64,000 nucleotides of DNA from contig CP185379.1 in assembly GCA_049177215.1 (NCBI GenBank), positions 2,790,001 to 2,854,000 of the forward strand. Direction: 5' to 3'. Positions 41,636-52,609 of this stretch are shown one piece after another (position 1 is the first letter of the stretch; each line of letters starts with the position of its first letter). Source of the DNA: Pollutiaquabacter aromativorans (GTDB lineage Bacteria; Bacteroidota; Bacteroidia; AKYH767-A; 2013-40CM-41-45). A program made the position numbers and the translations under genes. Under the pieces are notes generated by a model. It did not search any database and was not told the origin of the DNA. It worked only from the letters and a program-made list of their open reading frames with translations.

Positions 41636-41671
41636 TTCTGCTCATTTTTCACGGAACAACACAAATCAACT

Positions 41672-43909
<2,238 letters not shown>

Positions 43910-43931
43910 TCGAATTCCGTTGTACACTAAG

Positions 43932-43963
43932 AGCGGCCCGGTATGACCGGGCCGCTTTTTTTT
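43932..43963 (+). terminator. Intrinsic terminator of katG
   Basis: A perfect 10-base G+C-rich stem, AGCGGCCCGG (43932-43941) with CCGGGCCGCT (43947-43956), and a five-base loop, followed at once by a run of eight T (43956-43963). It lies 23 bases after the katG stop. The run of T lies only on the plus strand, so it does not serve the convergent gene at 44024. Confidence 0.9.
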
Positions 43964-44023
43964 GTCATGAAGTAAACGCGCAACCTCCGTTGGAATACCG
44001 GCGCGCCTGACAAACGCCTGCCC

Positions 44024-45208
44024 TTACAGATAACTCAGCCACCACCGCTCCTTATGCGCCCGCTTGTGGCGATCGAACCACCTGCACAGCGGATAAAGGA
44101 GCAGGATGACGCTCGCCCAAATCAGGTAAACGGCCCCCAGCCCGACCCCGAACCCCTGCAGGTCGACTTCCATCCCGGTCTGTACCATGATCTCCCAGCC
44201 GAAGCCGCTCAGTTCGGCAGCCAGCATCGCCAGTCCGTGAATGAGGTACAAGTGTAGGACATAATAGAAGAACGGTACACGGCCGAAGACGCTGAAGAAA
44301 TCGACGATACGGCCTTTCCACTTTTCGCTGTTGGCCAGGAAAAAGAAGGTACCGGTCAGGGTCGCCGCCAGGTACAGGAAGGAGGGCGGATACTTGCTCA
44401 GATGAAAGAACGAAAAAAGGGTGCGCCACCACTCCGGAAATGTCCGCCAGTTCGCCGGCTCGCCGTAGAAATTGGTCCAGCGGATCGCGAGGAAGCCGAG
44501 CAATAGCGATACGCCGATCCCGTTGAAGAGCTTTTTCCGGTGCGTCGCCGGAACGTCTTTTCCGTAACATCTCCCAAGCCAGTACCCGAGCGACATCACG
44601 CCGATCCAGGGTACCGCGGGATAGAAGACGTGCAGTGTCATGTTGGCGCCGACCGGAAATGAAGCCGGTTCGTGCAGCATGCTCCACAAGAGATTGCCTT
44701 CGAAATGAACATTGTCCAGCAGGTTGTGGCCGGCGATGATCACCAGCGAAAGGAACAGGTTCAACGCGGCGGGCAGGTGGATGAACAGCGCGAGAAAGAT
44801 CATGCTGATGCCGAGCGACCAGATCACCGCCAGGTCGTTATTGCGGTACTGCACGTCGAAATACCAGGCGAAGCAGATCACGGTCATCTCCAGGAGGATC
44901 AGCCATAGGCCGCGCTTGATCAGGAACATCGACAACTCCGCCTTCGTCATCCGCCGGCCCATGATCCAGGCCGATACGCCGGCGAGCAGGCTGAAGGTCG
45001 GCGCGCAGAAATGCGTGATCCACCGCGTGAAGAACAGCGCCGGCGTCGTATGCTCCGGGTCGGTCACGTTCAGCATACTGAAACTGCTGTAGAAGTAATC
45101 ACGCGTATGATCGAGGGCCATGATCACCATCACCAGCCCCTTTAAAAGGTCCAGCGAGCTGATCCGGTTGCCCGGCGAGGGGGCGGGTAATTCTACTTGA
45201 TCGGTCAT
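44024..45208 (-). CDS. DUF1624-type acyltransferase-like membrane protein
   Basis: The start is set at 45208 (MTDQVELPAPSPGNRISSLDLLKG); the 24 codons before it overlap the GNAT gene's 3' end and look non-coding. The product has 394 residues with about ten hydrophobic helices. RISSLDLLKGLVMVIMALDHTRDYF is the signature of the DUF1624/heparan-glucosaminide N-acetyltransferase-like group; FLANSEKWKGRIVDFFSVFGRVPFFYYVLHLYLIHG is the matching C-terminal part. The conserved Asp-His (ALDHTRDY) is a candidate acyl-transfer site. These proteins may transfer acyl groups across the membrane onto sugars. It follows the GNAT gene with 53 bases between, so co-transcription is possible. Confidence 0.87.
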   Translation of the reverse strand: MTDQVELPAPSPGNRISSLDLLKGLVMVIMALDHTRDYFYSSFSMLNVTDPEHTTPALFFTRWITHFCAPTFSLLAGVSAWIMGRRMTKAELSMFLIKRGLWLILLEMTVICFAWYFDVQYRNNDLAVIWSLGISMIFLALFIHLPAALNLFLSLVIIAGHNLLDNVHFEGNLLWSMLHEPASFPVGANMTLHVFYPAVPWIGVMSLGYWLGRCYGKDVPATHRKKLFNGIGVSLLLGFLAIRWTNFYGEPANWRTFPEWWRTLFSFFHLSKYPPSFLYLAATLTGTFFFLANSEKWKGRIVDFFSVFGRVPFFYYVLHLYLIHGLAMLAAELSGFGWEIMVQTGMEVDLQGFGVGLGAVYLIWASVILLLYPLCRWFDRHKRAHKERWWLSYL

Positions 45209-45261
45209 AGTGAAAGGTCGAAAGAACGGGTCGTTTTTTTTAGGTAAACAGGGCGGATCGC

Positions 45262-45705
45262 TCAGGGGCGATACACCCACTTCCAGGCTTTTCCGATCTC
45301 GTGATCTTCTACTTCACCCGCGTATTCGAATCCGTTCTTACGCAGGATATTGGTAGAAGCGTTTTCCTGTGGCATCGTCTTCGCGAATACTTTCAACTTC
45401 GGATCGTGCATGAGCGCCAGGCGGACCAGCTCCTTACAGATATCGGTTCCCAATCCCTGCCCTTCGAATTCCTGAAACGCCCAATAGGAAACTTCCACTT
45501 CGCCATCGACAGGCCGTCCGGTGAATGCACCGGATCCGACCGGCACCCCATCCTTCAGTGCCAGGTAACCGACCCATGGTGCATGATAACCGATCGCTTT
45601 ATAATAAGTATCCCACATATCGAACAGATTCCGGCAATGTTCGGAGGTGAATTTCAGTCGTAACTCCGCTGTATCTTCAGGTATGGGAATAAGCTCGAAC
45701 TGCAT
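45262..45705 (-). CDS. GNAT-family N-acetyltransferase
   Basis: A 147-residue acetyltransferase of the RimJ-like branch. EVSYWAFQEFEGQGLGTDICKELVRLALMHDP contains motif A with the Q/R-x-x-G-x-G acetyl-CoA loop. KVFAKTMPQENASTNILRKNGFEYAGEVEDHEIGKAWKWVY is the typical C-terminal part, in which the Asn of NxxSTxxLxKxGF is conserved. The RimJ-like ending suggests a protein N-terminus or amino acid as acceptor, but this is inference. It is transcribed towards the DUF1624-type gene. Confidence 0.88.
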   Translation of the reverse strand: MQFELIPIPEDTAELRLKFTSEHCRNLFDMWDTYYKAIGYHAPWVGYLALKDGVPVGSGAFTGRPVDGEVEVSYWAFQEFEGQGLGTDICKELVRLALMHDPKLKVFAKTMPQENASTNILRKNGFEYAGEVEDHEIGKAWKWVYRP

Positions 45706-45832
45706 ATAAGAGGAGTACCCAATATAATCACTCCGCCCTATCCCAGCATGATACGCAGATGAAAAATATCCTGATCGAAATGTGCATCATTCATGCGGCT
45801 GCTTCTGATTTTCCTGCATTGCACCCTTCGAA

Positions 45833-46432
45833 TCAACCACTTTTGCTCAGTTGAAACCGCCTCACCACCTCGTCGGTTGACAAACCCGAGGCGCGTGTCG
45901 CATTGTAGGCGACCAGGTATTCCGGATGATCACGATACGCTGCCAGAAGCGCATCGGTTCGCGGATCATGAAAATCCGGTAAGAGGTAGATCAGGTCGAT
46001 GAGTTCCTGCCAGTTGGTGATCTGCTGACTTGCCTTAAGGATTACCGGAATGATTCCGGGATCTTTGCTGATCTTCCAGATCGCATGCGCGATGATGGCT
46101 TGCAGCGCCGGCTTGCTATCGTTCAAGATTCCTTTCAGTTCCGGCAGGGCCTTGACCGACCGGAGATGACCCAGTCCTCGTATTGGCCAGTCATCACCCG
46201 AATGGATTCGCCGGATGAGTTCATCCTCCGCGATCGCGCGTTCGTCGTCCGACAGACTATCCAGAAGCTGAAGCGGTGGTCCGTCTTTGCGCAGTTCCCA
46301 GGAATCCGCATTCAAATAGTTTCTTCGGAACGCATCCAAATTAGCACCTATAGAACTGAAGATTGAAGATGCAAGCAAGCTTTGGCATTGAAAATACACA
46401 GCTTTCCTTACACAGCCAATGAATCCCGTCAT
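45833..46432 (-). CDS. HEAT-repeat-like helical protein
   Basis: About 199 residues if started at ATG 46432 (MTGFIGCVRKAVYFQ); the true start is uncertain because longer and shorter options exist. Helical repeats are seen: DERAIAEDELIRRIHSGDDWPIRGLGHLRSVKALPELKGIL, KPALQAIIAHAIWKIS and DPGIIPVILKASQQI. These resemble HEAT or PBS-lyase-like HEAT repeats, which act as protein-binding scaffolds. The C-terminus AYNATRASGLSTDEVVRRFQL is also helical. It is divergent from the beta-helix gene, with the 5' ends 48 bases apart, so the promoters must overlap. There is no enzyme motif; a regulatory or adaptor role is possible. Confidence 0.68.
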   Translation of the reverse strand: MTGFIGCVRKAVYFQCQSLLASSIFSSIGANLDAFRRNYLNADSWELRKDGPPLQLLDSLSDDERAIAEDELIRRIHSGDDWPIRGLGHLRSVKALPELKGILNDSKPALQAIIAHAIWKISKDPGIIPVILKASQQITNWQELIDLIYLLPDFHDPRTDALLAAYRDHPEYLVAYNATRASGLSTDEVVRRFQLSKSG

Positions 46433-46480
46433 TTCAACAACCGGATCATCATGTATCTTGAGTACCCGAATCAAACGATC

Positions 46481-47884
46481 ATGGATTACCGCCTCCTCGT
46501 CGCTTTCATCTTGATGGCGAATCAAATCACGGCAACTACCTGGCAAGTCGGTCCGACTCGCTCCTACCTGTACTGCAGCCAGGTCGCACCCTTGGTGCAG
46601 GACGGCGATACGGTGGCGATCGATTTCGCGGTCTACGTCAATGATCCGCAGGTGGAATGGACCGTCAACAACCTGTATATCGTAGGTGTTGGCGGACGAC
46701 CGCGGCTTGAAGCGGGAAGCATCATCGCGAGCGACGTTTCAAACGGGAAGGGCATTTTTGTGACGAGCGGCGCAGGCATCACCATTGAAAACATCGAATT
46801 CGCCCTCGCACAGGTACCCGACCATAACGGTGCCGGTATCCGGCAACAAGGTCCCGACCTGCAGGTGCTCAACTGCCGCTTTGACGGGAATGAAATGGGT
46901 ATCCTGGCGGGCAACATTTCCAACTGTACCACCATCATAGAATACACGGAATTCCTGAACGGCGGAAGCGCGCTCAATCCGGGCTATCAGCACAATGTGT
47001 ACATCAATCACATCGACACGCTGGTGTTCCGGTACAACTACAGCCACGACGCAATTGCCGAAGGACACGAATTGAAAAGCCGCGCGAATTATAATTTCAT
47101 CGAATACAACCGCATCGCCAACGAGACCAGCGTCGACAGTCGCACCATCGACCTGCCGAATGGTGGAACAAGTGTGATCGTCGGCAACATTGTAGAGCAA
47201 GGGCCCAACTCCGCCAACAGCAACCTGCTCGGCTATGGCCTGGAAGGCCTAACCAATCCGGCACCTCACGCATTGTATGTAGCACACAATACGTTTGTCA
47301 ACAAGAAACCGACCGGCAGTTTCATTCAACTGGCGAACGGCACCGATTCCCTTTACCTCTGCAACAACATCCTGGCCGGTGCACATACCGGTGGCTACCT
47401 GCTTGGTACGCCGGATGTTCTTGATTCGACCGGTAACATGCTCGCTGACCTGGTTACTGATCCGGGCTTCGTCGATCCCGCCGTGTACGATTATCACCTG
47501 CAAGCCGGCTCATCTGCACGGGATCATAGCAGTCCGTTGAATAAAGTCGTACTCGGTCACTCATTGGATGCGACTCTGGAGTATGTGGATCAATGCGATC
47601 ATTCGATTCGTCCATCGGACGGTATTCCGGACGCGGGCGCTTTCGAGTACAACAGCCCCGTGAGTATTGCAGGACCGGCGGTACACCATCCATATCCCTT
47701 TCCCAACCCCTGCACCGATCGATTGATCCTGCAACAGGCGCCTTCGGAAGAATACGAAGTGCTGGACGCAAGCGGTCGTTGTTTACTTTCCGGCAACGGA
47801 AACGAAGTACCAACCAACCGGCTTAGCCCGGGATGGTACATCCTGAAAACGAAGAGCGGACAATCGCGCTTTATCCGGGAATAA
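46481..47884 (+). CDS. Right-handed beta-helix T9SS protein
   Basis: Starting at 46481 (MDYRLLVAFILMANQITATTW), 467 residues. A short signal peptide is followed by a long stretch of NGxGIxxxGxxLxVxNCxFDGNEMGILAGN-type coils, the parallel beta-helix seen in pectate lyase-like and parallel-helix proteins (about residues 50-370). Examples are VEWTVNNLYIVGVGG, NCTTIIEYTEFLNGG and VFRYNYSHDAIAEGHELKSRANYNFIEYNRI. The tail from YPFPNPCTDRLILQQ to the end is a T9SS type A sorting domain. A polysaccharide-binding or lyase role is typical of the fold, but catalytic residues cannot be pinned down. The ATG at 46451 is a possible alternative start. Confidence 0.83.
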   Translation: MDYRLLVAFILMANQITATTWQVGPTRSYLYCSQVAPLVQDGDTVAIDFAVYVNDPQVEWTVNNLYIVGVGGRPRLEAGSIIASDVSNGKGIFVTSGAGITIENIEFALAQVPDHNGAGIRQQGPDLQVLNCRFDGNEMGILAGNISNCTTIIEYTEFLNGGSALNPGYQHNVYINHIDTLVFRYNYSHDAIAEGHELKSRANYNFIEYNRIANETSVDSRTIDLPNGGTSVIVGNIVEQGPNSANSNLLGYGLEGLTNPAPHALYVAHNTFVNKKPTGSFIQLANGTDSLYLCNNILAGAHTGGYLLGTPDVLDSTGNMLADLVTDPGFVDPAVYDYHLQAGSSARDHSSPLNKVVLGHSLDATLEYVDQCDHSIRPSDGIPDAGAFEYNSPVSIAGPAVHHPYPFPNPCTDRLILQQAPSEEYEVLDASGRCLLSGNGNEVPTNRLSPGWYILKTKSGQSRFIRE

Positions 47885-47907
47885 AAGAAAAACCGATCAC
47901 ACCCGCC

Positions 47908-49356
47908 CTACTCCTGTGCAGTCCGGTCCACCTGCTTCAGGTAATTTTCCTTCATCTGATCATAGAAAGAACGTCGTGAATTGATCGTAGCGACCACGTT
48001 GGCGATCAACGTTCCCAGAAGCAGGAAAAAGATGATACTGTGCCGGTCGGTCATCTCGAAGATGATGATCGAACTGGTAAAAGGCGTGCGGGTAACGGCC
48101 GTCAGGAAGCCGGCCATACCGACGAGGATAAGCACGTTGGCATTGTCGCCGACCAGGTGCAGCGCATGCGCCACGAATGCGCCGAAGGTTGCACCCGTAC
48201 TCAAGGAGGCCGCGAAGATCCCTCCTGCTCCACCCGAAGAGAAGGTCGCGATCAAACCATTCATGCGGACGAACGGCATGTACCATTCGACCTGTTTGTC
48301 GGCGGTAAACAGGTAACGGTCGAGCAGGTGCTTCCCGGATCCCATCGCATCCGTTCCAATCAGGAAAATGAAAAAAGCAACGAAGAACGCGCCGCCCAAC
48401 ACCATCAACAATTCCGTAGTACTCCCCCGCCGTCTCCGCATCACTTTCATGATGCGCAGGATCACCGAGCACATCACGCTTCCGAAGTAGCCGGTCACGA
48501 TCGCCACGAGTATGATTCCTGGATAGATCCACCAACCGTCGTAATTGGTGGCGGCCTGCCCGAGATACAGGTAGCCACCTCCCAATCCCTGCGCTGCAAG
48601 ACCCGAGATGATCACCGCGATGAACAAGGCCGACTTATAGAAACGGATATGGTGTTTCGACAATTCCTCGATCGCAAAGACGATTCCACCGAGCGGCGTA
48701 TTGAATGCCGCAGCCAAGCCGGCTGCCCCGCCCGCCAGGATCACGTTGCTCGCGGTAACGGATGTCCACCATTTCGGAAGCCGGTCGTGCACCAGCTTGA
48801 AGATCGCCGCTGCGACCTGTATGGTCGGACCCTCTCGACCGAGTATTCCACCGCCGATGACTTTGATGGTACTGGAGATCACTTTCACGAGGATGATCTT
48901 CCAACTCAGCAATTGATCTACGAACGGGTTCCTGCCGCGCTGACTCAATTCGATCGAGGCCATCACTTGCGGAATTCCGCTTCCGCGGGCAAATGGCGCA
49001 TAGCGCCACACCAGCCACCAGGACGCCAGGAAACAAACCGGCGTGACAACGAAGATCGCGTACCGGTTGTAGGCCAGTAGTGTGTGCGAAAACACCTCGG
49101 CGTAATGAAAGACCCGGCTGTAAGCATACGCGAATACACCGGTGATCGTGGCGGCTACGATGAATGGGAAGAACTGCAGGAACTGCAACTTCAACCTCGA
49201 GCGTGTCTGAATCGCCTTGTCGTATCGGTTCTTCAGGTACGTGTTGGTGTAACGAACCAAACGGGTACGTTGCAATCGTTGCCACCAACCTTCGTTCATC
49301 ATATTCCTGACTGATTCGGGCACAAAATCCGACTCCCAAAGATGGTCGGCACTCAA
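47908..49356 (-). CDS. ClC-family chloride channel or H+/Cl- exchanger
   Basis: A 482-residue membrane protein. The selectivity-filter motifs are present in order: GSGIPQVMASIELS (GSGIP, about residue 125), GREGPTIQ (with the gating Glu, about 176), GGAAGLAAAFNTPLGGIVFAIEEL (about 208-230) and GAGGIFAASLSTGATFGAFV (about 371-390, G-x-F-x-P-like). The gating glutamate in GREGP is intact. There is no C-terminal CBS domain, so it belongs to the short bacterial type. A basic N-terminal extension of about 55 residues (RLQRTRLVRYTNTYLKNRYDKAIQTRSRLKLQF) precedes the first helix. Channel versus exchanger cannot be decided from motifs alone. It is a single gene. Confidence 0.92.
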   Translation of the reverse strand: MSADHLWESDFVPESVRNMMNEGWWQRLQRTRLVRYTNTYLKNRYDKAIQTRSRLKLQFLQFFPFIVAATITGVFAYAYSRVFHYAEVFSHTLLAYNRYAIFVVTPVCFLASWWLVWRYAPFARGSGIPQVMASIELSQRGRNPFVDQLLSWKIILVKVISSTIKVIGGGILGREGPTIQVAAAIFKLVHDRLPKWWTSVTASNVILAGGAAGLAAAFNTPLGGIVFAIEELSKHHIRFYKSALFIAVIISGLAAQGLGGGYLYLGQAATNYDGWWIYPGIILVAIVTGYFGSVMCSVILRIMKVMRRRRGSTTELLMVLGGAFFVAFFIFLIGTDAMGSGKHLLDRYLFTADKQVEWYMPFVRMNGLIATFSSGGAGGIFAASLSTGATFGAFVAHALHLVGDNANVLILVGMAGFLTAVTRTPFTSSIIIFEMTDRHSIIFFLLLGTLIANVVATINSRRSFYDQMKENYLKQVDRTAQE

Positions 49357-49490
49357 ATCACAACAGCCCTACCGTTGAACGAATATAAGAAAGATGTGCA
49401 GAGGTGAATAAGTCGACAATAGGAAGAATCCGTTAATGCGTTAACCTTAACATGGCAAACATCCGTCTACGCCAGCAGGAACCGGATGCT

Positions 49491-49835
49491 TCATCCGTTC
49501 ATCACCCGGACAAGCGTAGCAATGGCGATGCCCACCACGATCGTCGTATAGATCTCCTTGTTATACTTCGCCAGCCATTCGGGCAGGTAAATGTCGAAGT
49601 TCGCCTTGGTCGAATCGGAATACCGCCGCGCCCAAACCGTTAGCGGACAAAACATGTTGAACAACAACAAGGTCAATCCTTCGCCAACGATCAAGCCATA
49701 ACAGATCCAGAGCCGTCGATCGATCTTGCCGACAATCACGGCATACAGCATGTACCCGATGACCAGGTTGAAGAAAATCCAAATCGCGGTATGGACCAGC
49801 TTGATCAGCCGAAGTTTGATTCGGTCCGTCATCAT
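49491..49835 (-). CDS. Small three-helix membrane protein next to the cyclase
   Basis: The start is set at 49835 (MMTDRIKLRLIKLVHTAIW) or three bases on; the longer frame would overlap the cyclase gene's end. The product is 114 residues. Hydrophobic helices lie near residues 10-34 (AIWIFFNLVIGYMLYAVIVG), 42-62 and 95-112. A conserved-looking block (FNMFCPLTVWARRYSDSTKANFDIYLPEWLAKYNKEIYTTI) precedes the last helix. It recalls a family of small Bacteroidota membrane proteins with a CPLTxxARxY motif, but no name or activity is known to me. It begins five bases after the cyclase stop on the same strand, so it is probably co-expressed with it. Confidence 0.78.
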   Translation of the reverse strand: MMTDRIKLRLIKLVHTAIWIFFNLVIGYMLYAVIVGKIDRRLWICYGLIVGEGLTLLLFNMFCPLTVWARRYSDSTKANFDIYLPEWLAKYNKEIYTTIVVGIAIATLVRVMNG

Positions 49836-49840
49836 TGGGA

Positions 49841-51790
49841 TCACATCGGTTCCACGAAGTACATGTCGACCTCGCCTTTGCCTTTCGCGCTGATCTTTCC
49901 ACGATGACTGCAAGCGAAACGGTCCTTGACTAATGCATAGGTCGTACTGGAAACATTGACCTTTCCCGCTTCGCCGCTGCTCTCCATCCGACTGGCGGTA
50001 TTGACCGTGTCGCCCCAGATGTCGTATTGGAATTTTTTCACGCCGACAATCCCTGCCACGACCGGGCCGGTATGCACGCCGATGCGCACTTCGAAATACG
50101 GATGGCCGGCGGACAGTTTCTTTGATTTACCCGCTGCGATGAAGTCTCGCATCTCCAGCGCGGCCCTGACTACATCCGCGGCATGCGTCGAATTGGGCGT
50201 GGGCAATCCCCCGGCAGCCATGTAGGCGTCGCCGATGGTCTTGATCTTCTCGATCCCGTACTTTTCGGTGATCCGGTCGAACGCGCTGAAGCACTCGTTG
50301 AGATCACGTACCAGTTCCTTCGGGCTGAGCGATTCACTCATCGCGGTAAAGCCTTTGAAATCGGTGAATAGCACGGTCGCCTGATCGATCTGCACGGCAT
50401 CCGCTTCGCCTTTCGCTTTCAGTTCCTCGGCCACTTCTTCAGGAAGAATGTTGAGGAGCAACTCGTCGCTTCGTTTTTTCTCCTTGCTGATCCGGTTACG
50501 CTGCCGGTAGACCACGACCAGGAAGATGAGCGCGCCGCCCAGGCCTGCCGTTATGGAATTCCGGATGTTCCGTTGCCGGATGTTCTTCTTCTCCTGCTCA
50601 GCTTTCGCGGCCGCTTCCTTCTTTTCAAACTCGTATTGAAGGGCCGTCTGAGCGAACTTGCGGTCGCGTTCCATGTTGAAGATGGAATCGTTGAGCATCT
50701 TGAAGCGTACCTGCTGTCGATACGCGGCGCTGAAGTTGCCGGCCATCGCCTCGATCTTACTCTGGGTCTCAAGTGCATTCGACAGTGCGTTGAGGTCGCC
50801 CAGGGATTCCAGTAAAGTAACGGCACTGTCGGCATGCATGCGGGCCAACCGGGCGTAATGGCCCGGCATGCCATTCACCGGTTTGGTCTCCGCGAGTCCG
50901 AGGTAGGTTCCCGCAAGGCCGGCGTGTTCGTAGCCCGCATTGGCCATGAGTTCGGGTTCGCGCGACAAGGCCAGGGAGGAGTCGAATCGTTCCAACGCCA
51001 CTTCGTAGCGCTTCATGAGCAGGGCCATCTGCCCAAGGTTACTGAGGTTGCGTTCGACTCCTTCGAAATCCTCCAGCTTCCGGTACAGGTCGAGCGACGC
51101 GCGGAAATACCCTTCGGCCTTGAGGTGTTCACCCATGGATCCATACACACTCCCGATGTTACCGACGGCCAGTGCCTTGCCAGCGGTTGCGTTCAGGTCC
51201 TCATAGACTTTCTTCGCTTTGAGGTAATACTCCAGTGCTTCCTTGTAATCGGATTGCGCGAGGTAGTGATTGCCGATATTGATCAGGCAGTTGGCTTGCC
51301 CGTTCTTATTACCGCTCTTTTCGAAATACCGTAAAGCATCGAATGCATACTCCAGTGCCTTGGGGAAATCCGACATGCTTGCATAAATACCTCCGATGTT
51401 GTTCAATATCGAAGCAATCCCTTCTGCGTCGTCGATTTTTTTCTGGTGCTCCAGCGACCGGAATAGATAATCCAGCGCGAGTTTATACACACCCATCTGC
51501 GTGTACCAGTTGCCCAGGAAATAGCAGACTTCCGAAACGACCTTTTCATTCTTGAGGGCTTCGGCGGTCTTCAACGCCTGCAGGCCGTACTCAATGGAAG
51601 ATGCCGAGTCGGTAAAGAACGTAGCCCTGCTCAGGGAAAGCAGGATGGTCACTTTGTTCGTGTCTTGCGGGGCCTTGGACAACGCCAGCGTAAGGGAGTC
51701 GATCCGGTCTTGGCCGCGCAACTGCGCGTTTGCAAAAGGCGCAAGCAGCATCAGCAAGCACAGGAGAGAGAGGGGCGTAAGTGCTTTCAT
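49841..51790 (-). CDS. TPR-containing class III adenylyl cyclase
   Basis: A 649-residue protein. A signal peptide (MKALTPLSLLCLLMLLAPFANAQ) is followed by TPR repeats (about residues 45-335, such as NIGGIYASMSDFPKALEYAFDALRYFEKSGN). A linker follows, then one transmembrane segment (ITAGLGGALIFLVVVYRQRN, about 410-430), a short basic coil, and a class III cyclase domain (about 455-649). Metal-binding Asp residues are in VLFTDFKGFT and IGDAYMAAGG. The base-specifying Lys (KIKTIGDAYM) and Asp (QYDIWGDTVN) point to ATP rather than GTP. Periplasmic TPRs would sense a partner and the cytosolic domain make cAMP. Dimerisation would be needed for activity. The 3' neighbour is a small membrane protein. 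Confidence 0.9.
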   Translation of the reverse strand: MKALTPLSLLCLLMLLAPFANAQLRGQDRIDSLTLALSKAPQDTNKVTILLSLSRATFFTDSASSIEYGLQALKTAEALKNEKVVSEVCYFLGNWYTQMGVYKLALDYLFRSLEHQKKIDDAEGIASILNNIGGIYASMSDFPKALEYAFDALRYFEKSGNKNGQANCLINIGNHYLAQSDYKEALEYYLKAKKVYEDLNATAGKALAVGNIGSVYGSMGEHLKAEGYFRASLDLYRKLEDFEGVERNLSNLGQMALLMKRYEVALERFDSSLALSREPELMANAGYEHAGLAGTYLGLAETKPVNGMPGHYARLARMHADSAVTLLESLGDLNALSNALETQSKIEAMAGNFSAAYRQQVRFKMLNDSIFNMERDRKFAQTALQYEFEKKEAAAKAEQEKKNIRQRNIRNSITAGLGGALIFLVVVYRQRNRISKEKKRSDELLLNILPEEVAEELKAKGEADAVQIDQATVLFTDFKGFTAMSESLSPKELVRDLNECFSAFDRITEKYGIEKIKTIGDAYMAAGGLPTPNSTHAADVVRAALEMRDFIAAGKSKKLSAGHPYFEVRIGVHTGPVVAGIVGVKKFQYDIWGDTVNTASRMESSGEAGKVNVSSTTYALVKDRFACSHRGKISAKGKGEVDMYFVEPM

Positions 51791-51930
51791 ACGTGTATTC
51801 GTTCAAATCGTGATTGGACGGGCAACCAGCGGATGCTCCGCATCCAAGATAATAAAAGGAGCTGTACCGGATTCCTTACCGGAACTGGATTTTGTTGGTA
51901 CATTTCGGGAGTTTCAAAGTTCTTCCCGGC

Positions 51931-52563
51931 ATGAAAATCCTGGCTCTTGTACTCATGGTTTTGACCATACTGGTCATCGTCGGTTTCGGATTCGCCTATT
52001 TGCTCGGATTCGTGATGTCCTTCGACGCCCCGGGCTCCGACAAGGACCCGGACGCCTGGAGCTTTCGGATCCTGATGCTGGGGCCCATCGTGATTTTTCT
52101 TTCGCTGTTTGTCCTGTCCATCCGCGCCTACTCAGCCGGCCAGTACAAGCGCTCCGTCCTGATGGGAGCTGCCACACCGGTGATCGGACTTGGATTGTTC
52201 GGAGCCATGACCCTTTCGTCTGTTGCTTCTTATAAATCTTACCAGAAAGAAGAAGCACGACAACATGAACTGGAAAGGCGTTATCCGGTACAACGCTTTA
52301 CCCGTCCAGCGGATGGCGGGACCGACACCCTGATCGTATGGCCCAGCGGAATCGTGGCTTACCGCCTCTATATGGGACCCGACAAACCCGCTTGGGGAGG
52401 ACCGTTCGGTGACCTGAGCGATGATCGCCGTACTATTCTTTACAAGGCGAGTAAGGATAATAAGTTAAAGCCGGAAGATCTGGATCAATTCAAAGATGAA
52501 ACCGGCCGCAACCTGACTGAAGTTTATACTGTCATCAATAAAACAACAGGAGGGGATTTCTAA
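51931..52563 (+). CDS. Membrane protein of unknown function
   Basis: Starting at 51931 (MKILALVLMVLTILVIVGFGFAYLLGF), 210 residues. Three hydrophobic segments (about residues 1-26, 46-66, 78-98) are followed by a soluble tail (SYQKEEARQHELERRYPVQRFTRPADGG to the end) with a beta-rich core (DTLIVWPSGIVAYRLYM). It is not recognised at family level. The gene stands alone on the plus strand, facing the 601-aa protein gene, with a hairpin between the stops. Codon use resembles the neighbours. Confidence 0.7.
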   Translation: MKILALVLMVLTILVIVGFGFAYLLGFVMSFDAPGSDKDPDAWSFRILMLGPIVIFLSLFVLSIRAYSAGQYKRSVLMGAATPVIGLGLFGAMTLSSVASYKSYQKEEARQHELERRYPVQRFTRPADGGTDTLIVWPSGIVAYRLYMGPDKPAWGGPFGDLSDDRRTILYKASKDNKLKPEDLDQFKDETGRNLTEVYTVINKTTGGDF

Positions 52564-52573
52564 GTAGTACTTG

Positions 52574-52604
52574 CTATCAGGTGCAAATCTCCGTTTGCAT
52601 AGCC
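52574..52604. terminator. Hairpin between convergent genes
   Basis: TGCAAA (52582-52587) pairs with TTTGCA (52594-52599) around a six-base loop. The flanking GCTAT and ATAGC can extend the stem with a small bulge. It lies just after the stop at 52563 and just before the opposite-strand stop at 52610, so it could end both transcripts, but T-tracts are weak. Confidence 0.35.
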
Positions 52605-52609
52605 GGTAT

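Noticed and set aside
48040..49080. A 346-codon open frame antisense to the ClC channel gene
   Set aside because: The opposite strand has intact ClC selectivity motifs; the antisense protein is rich in His, Arg and Asp and has no fold signature.
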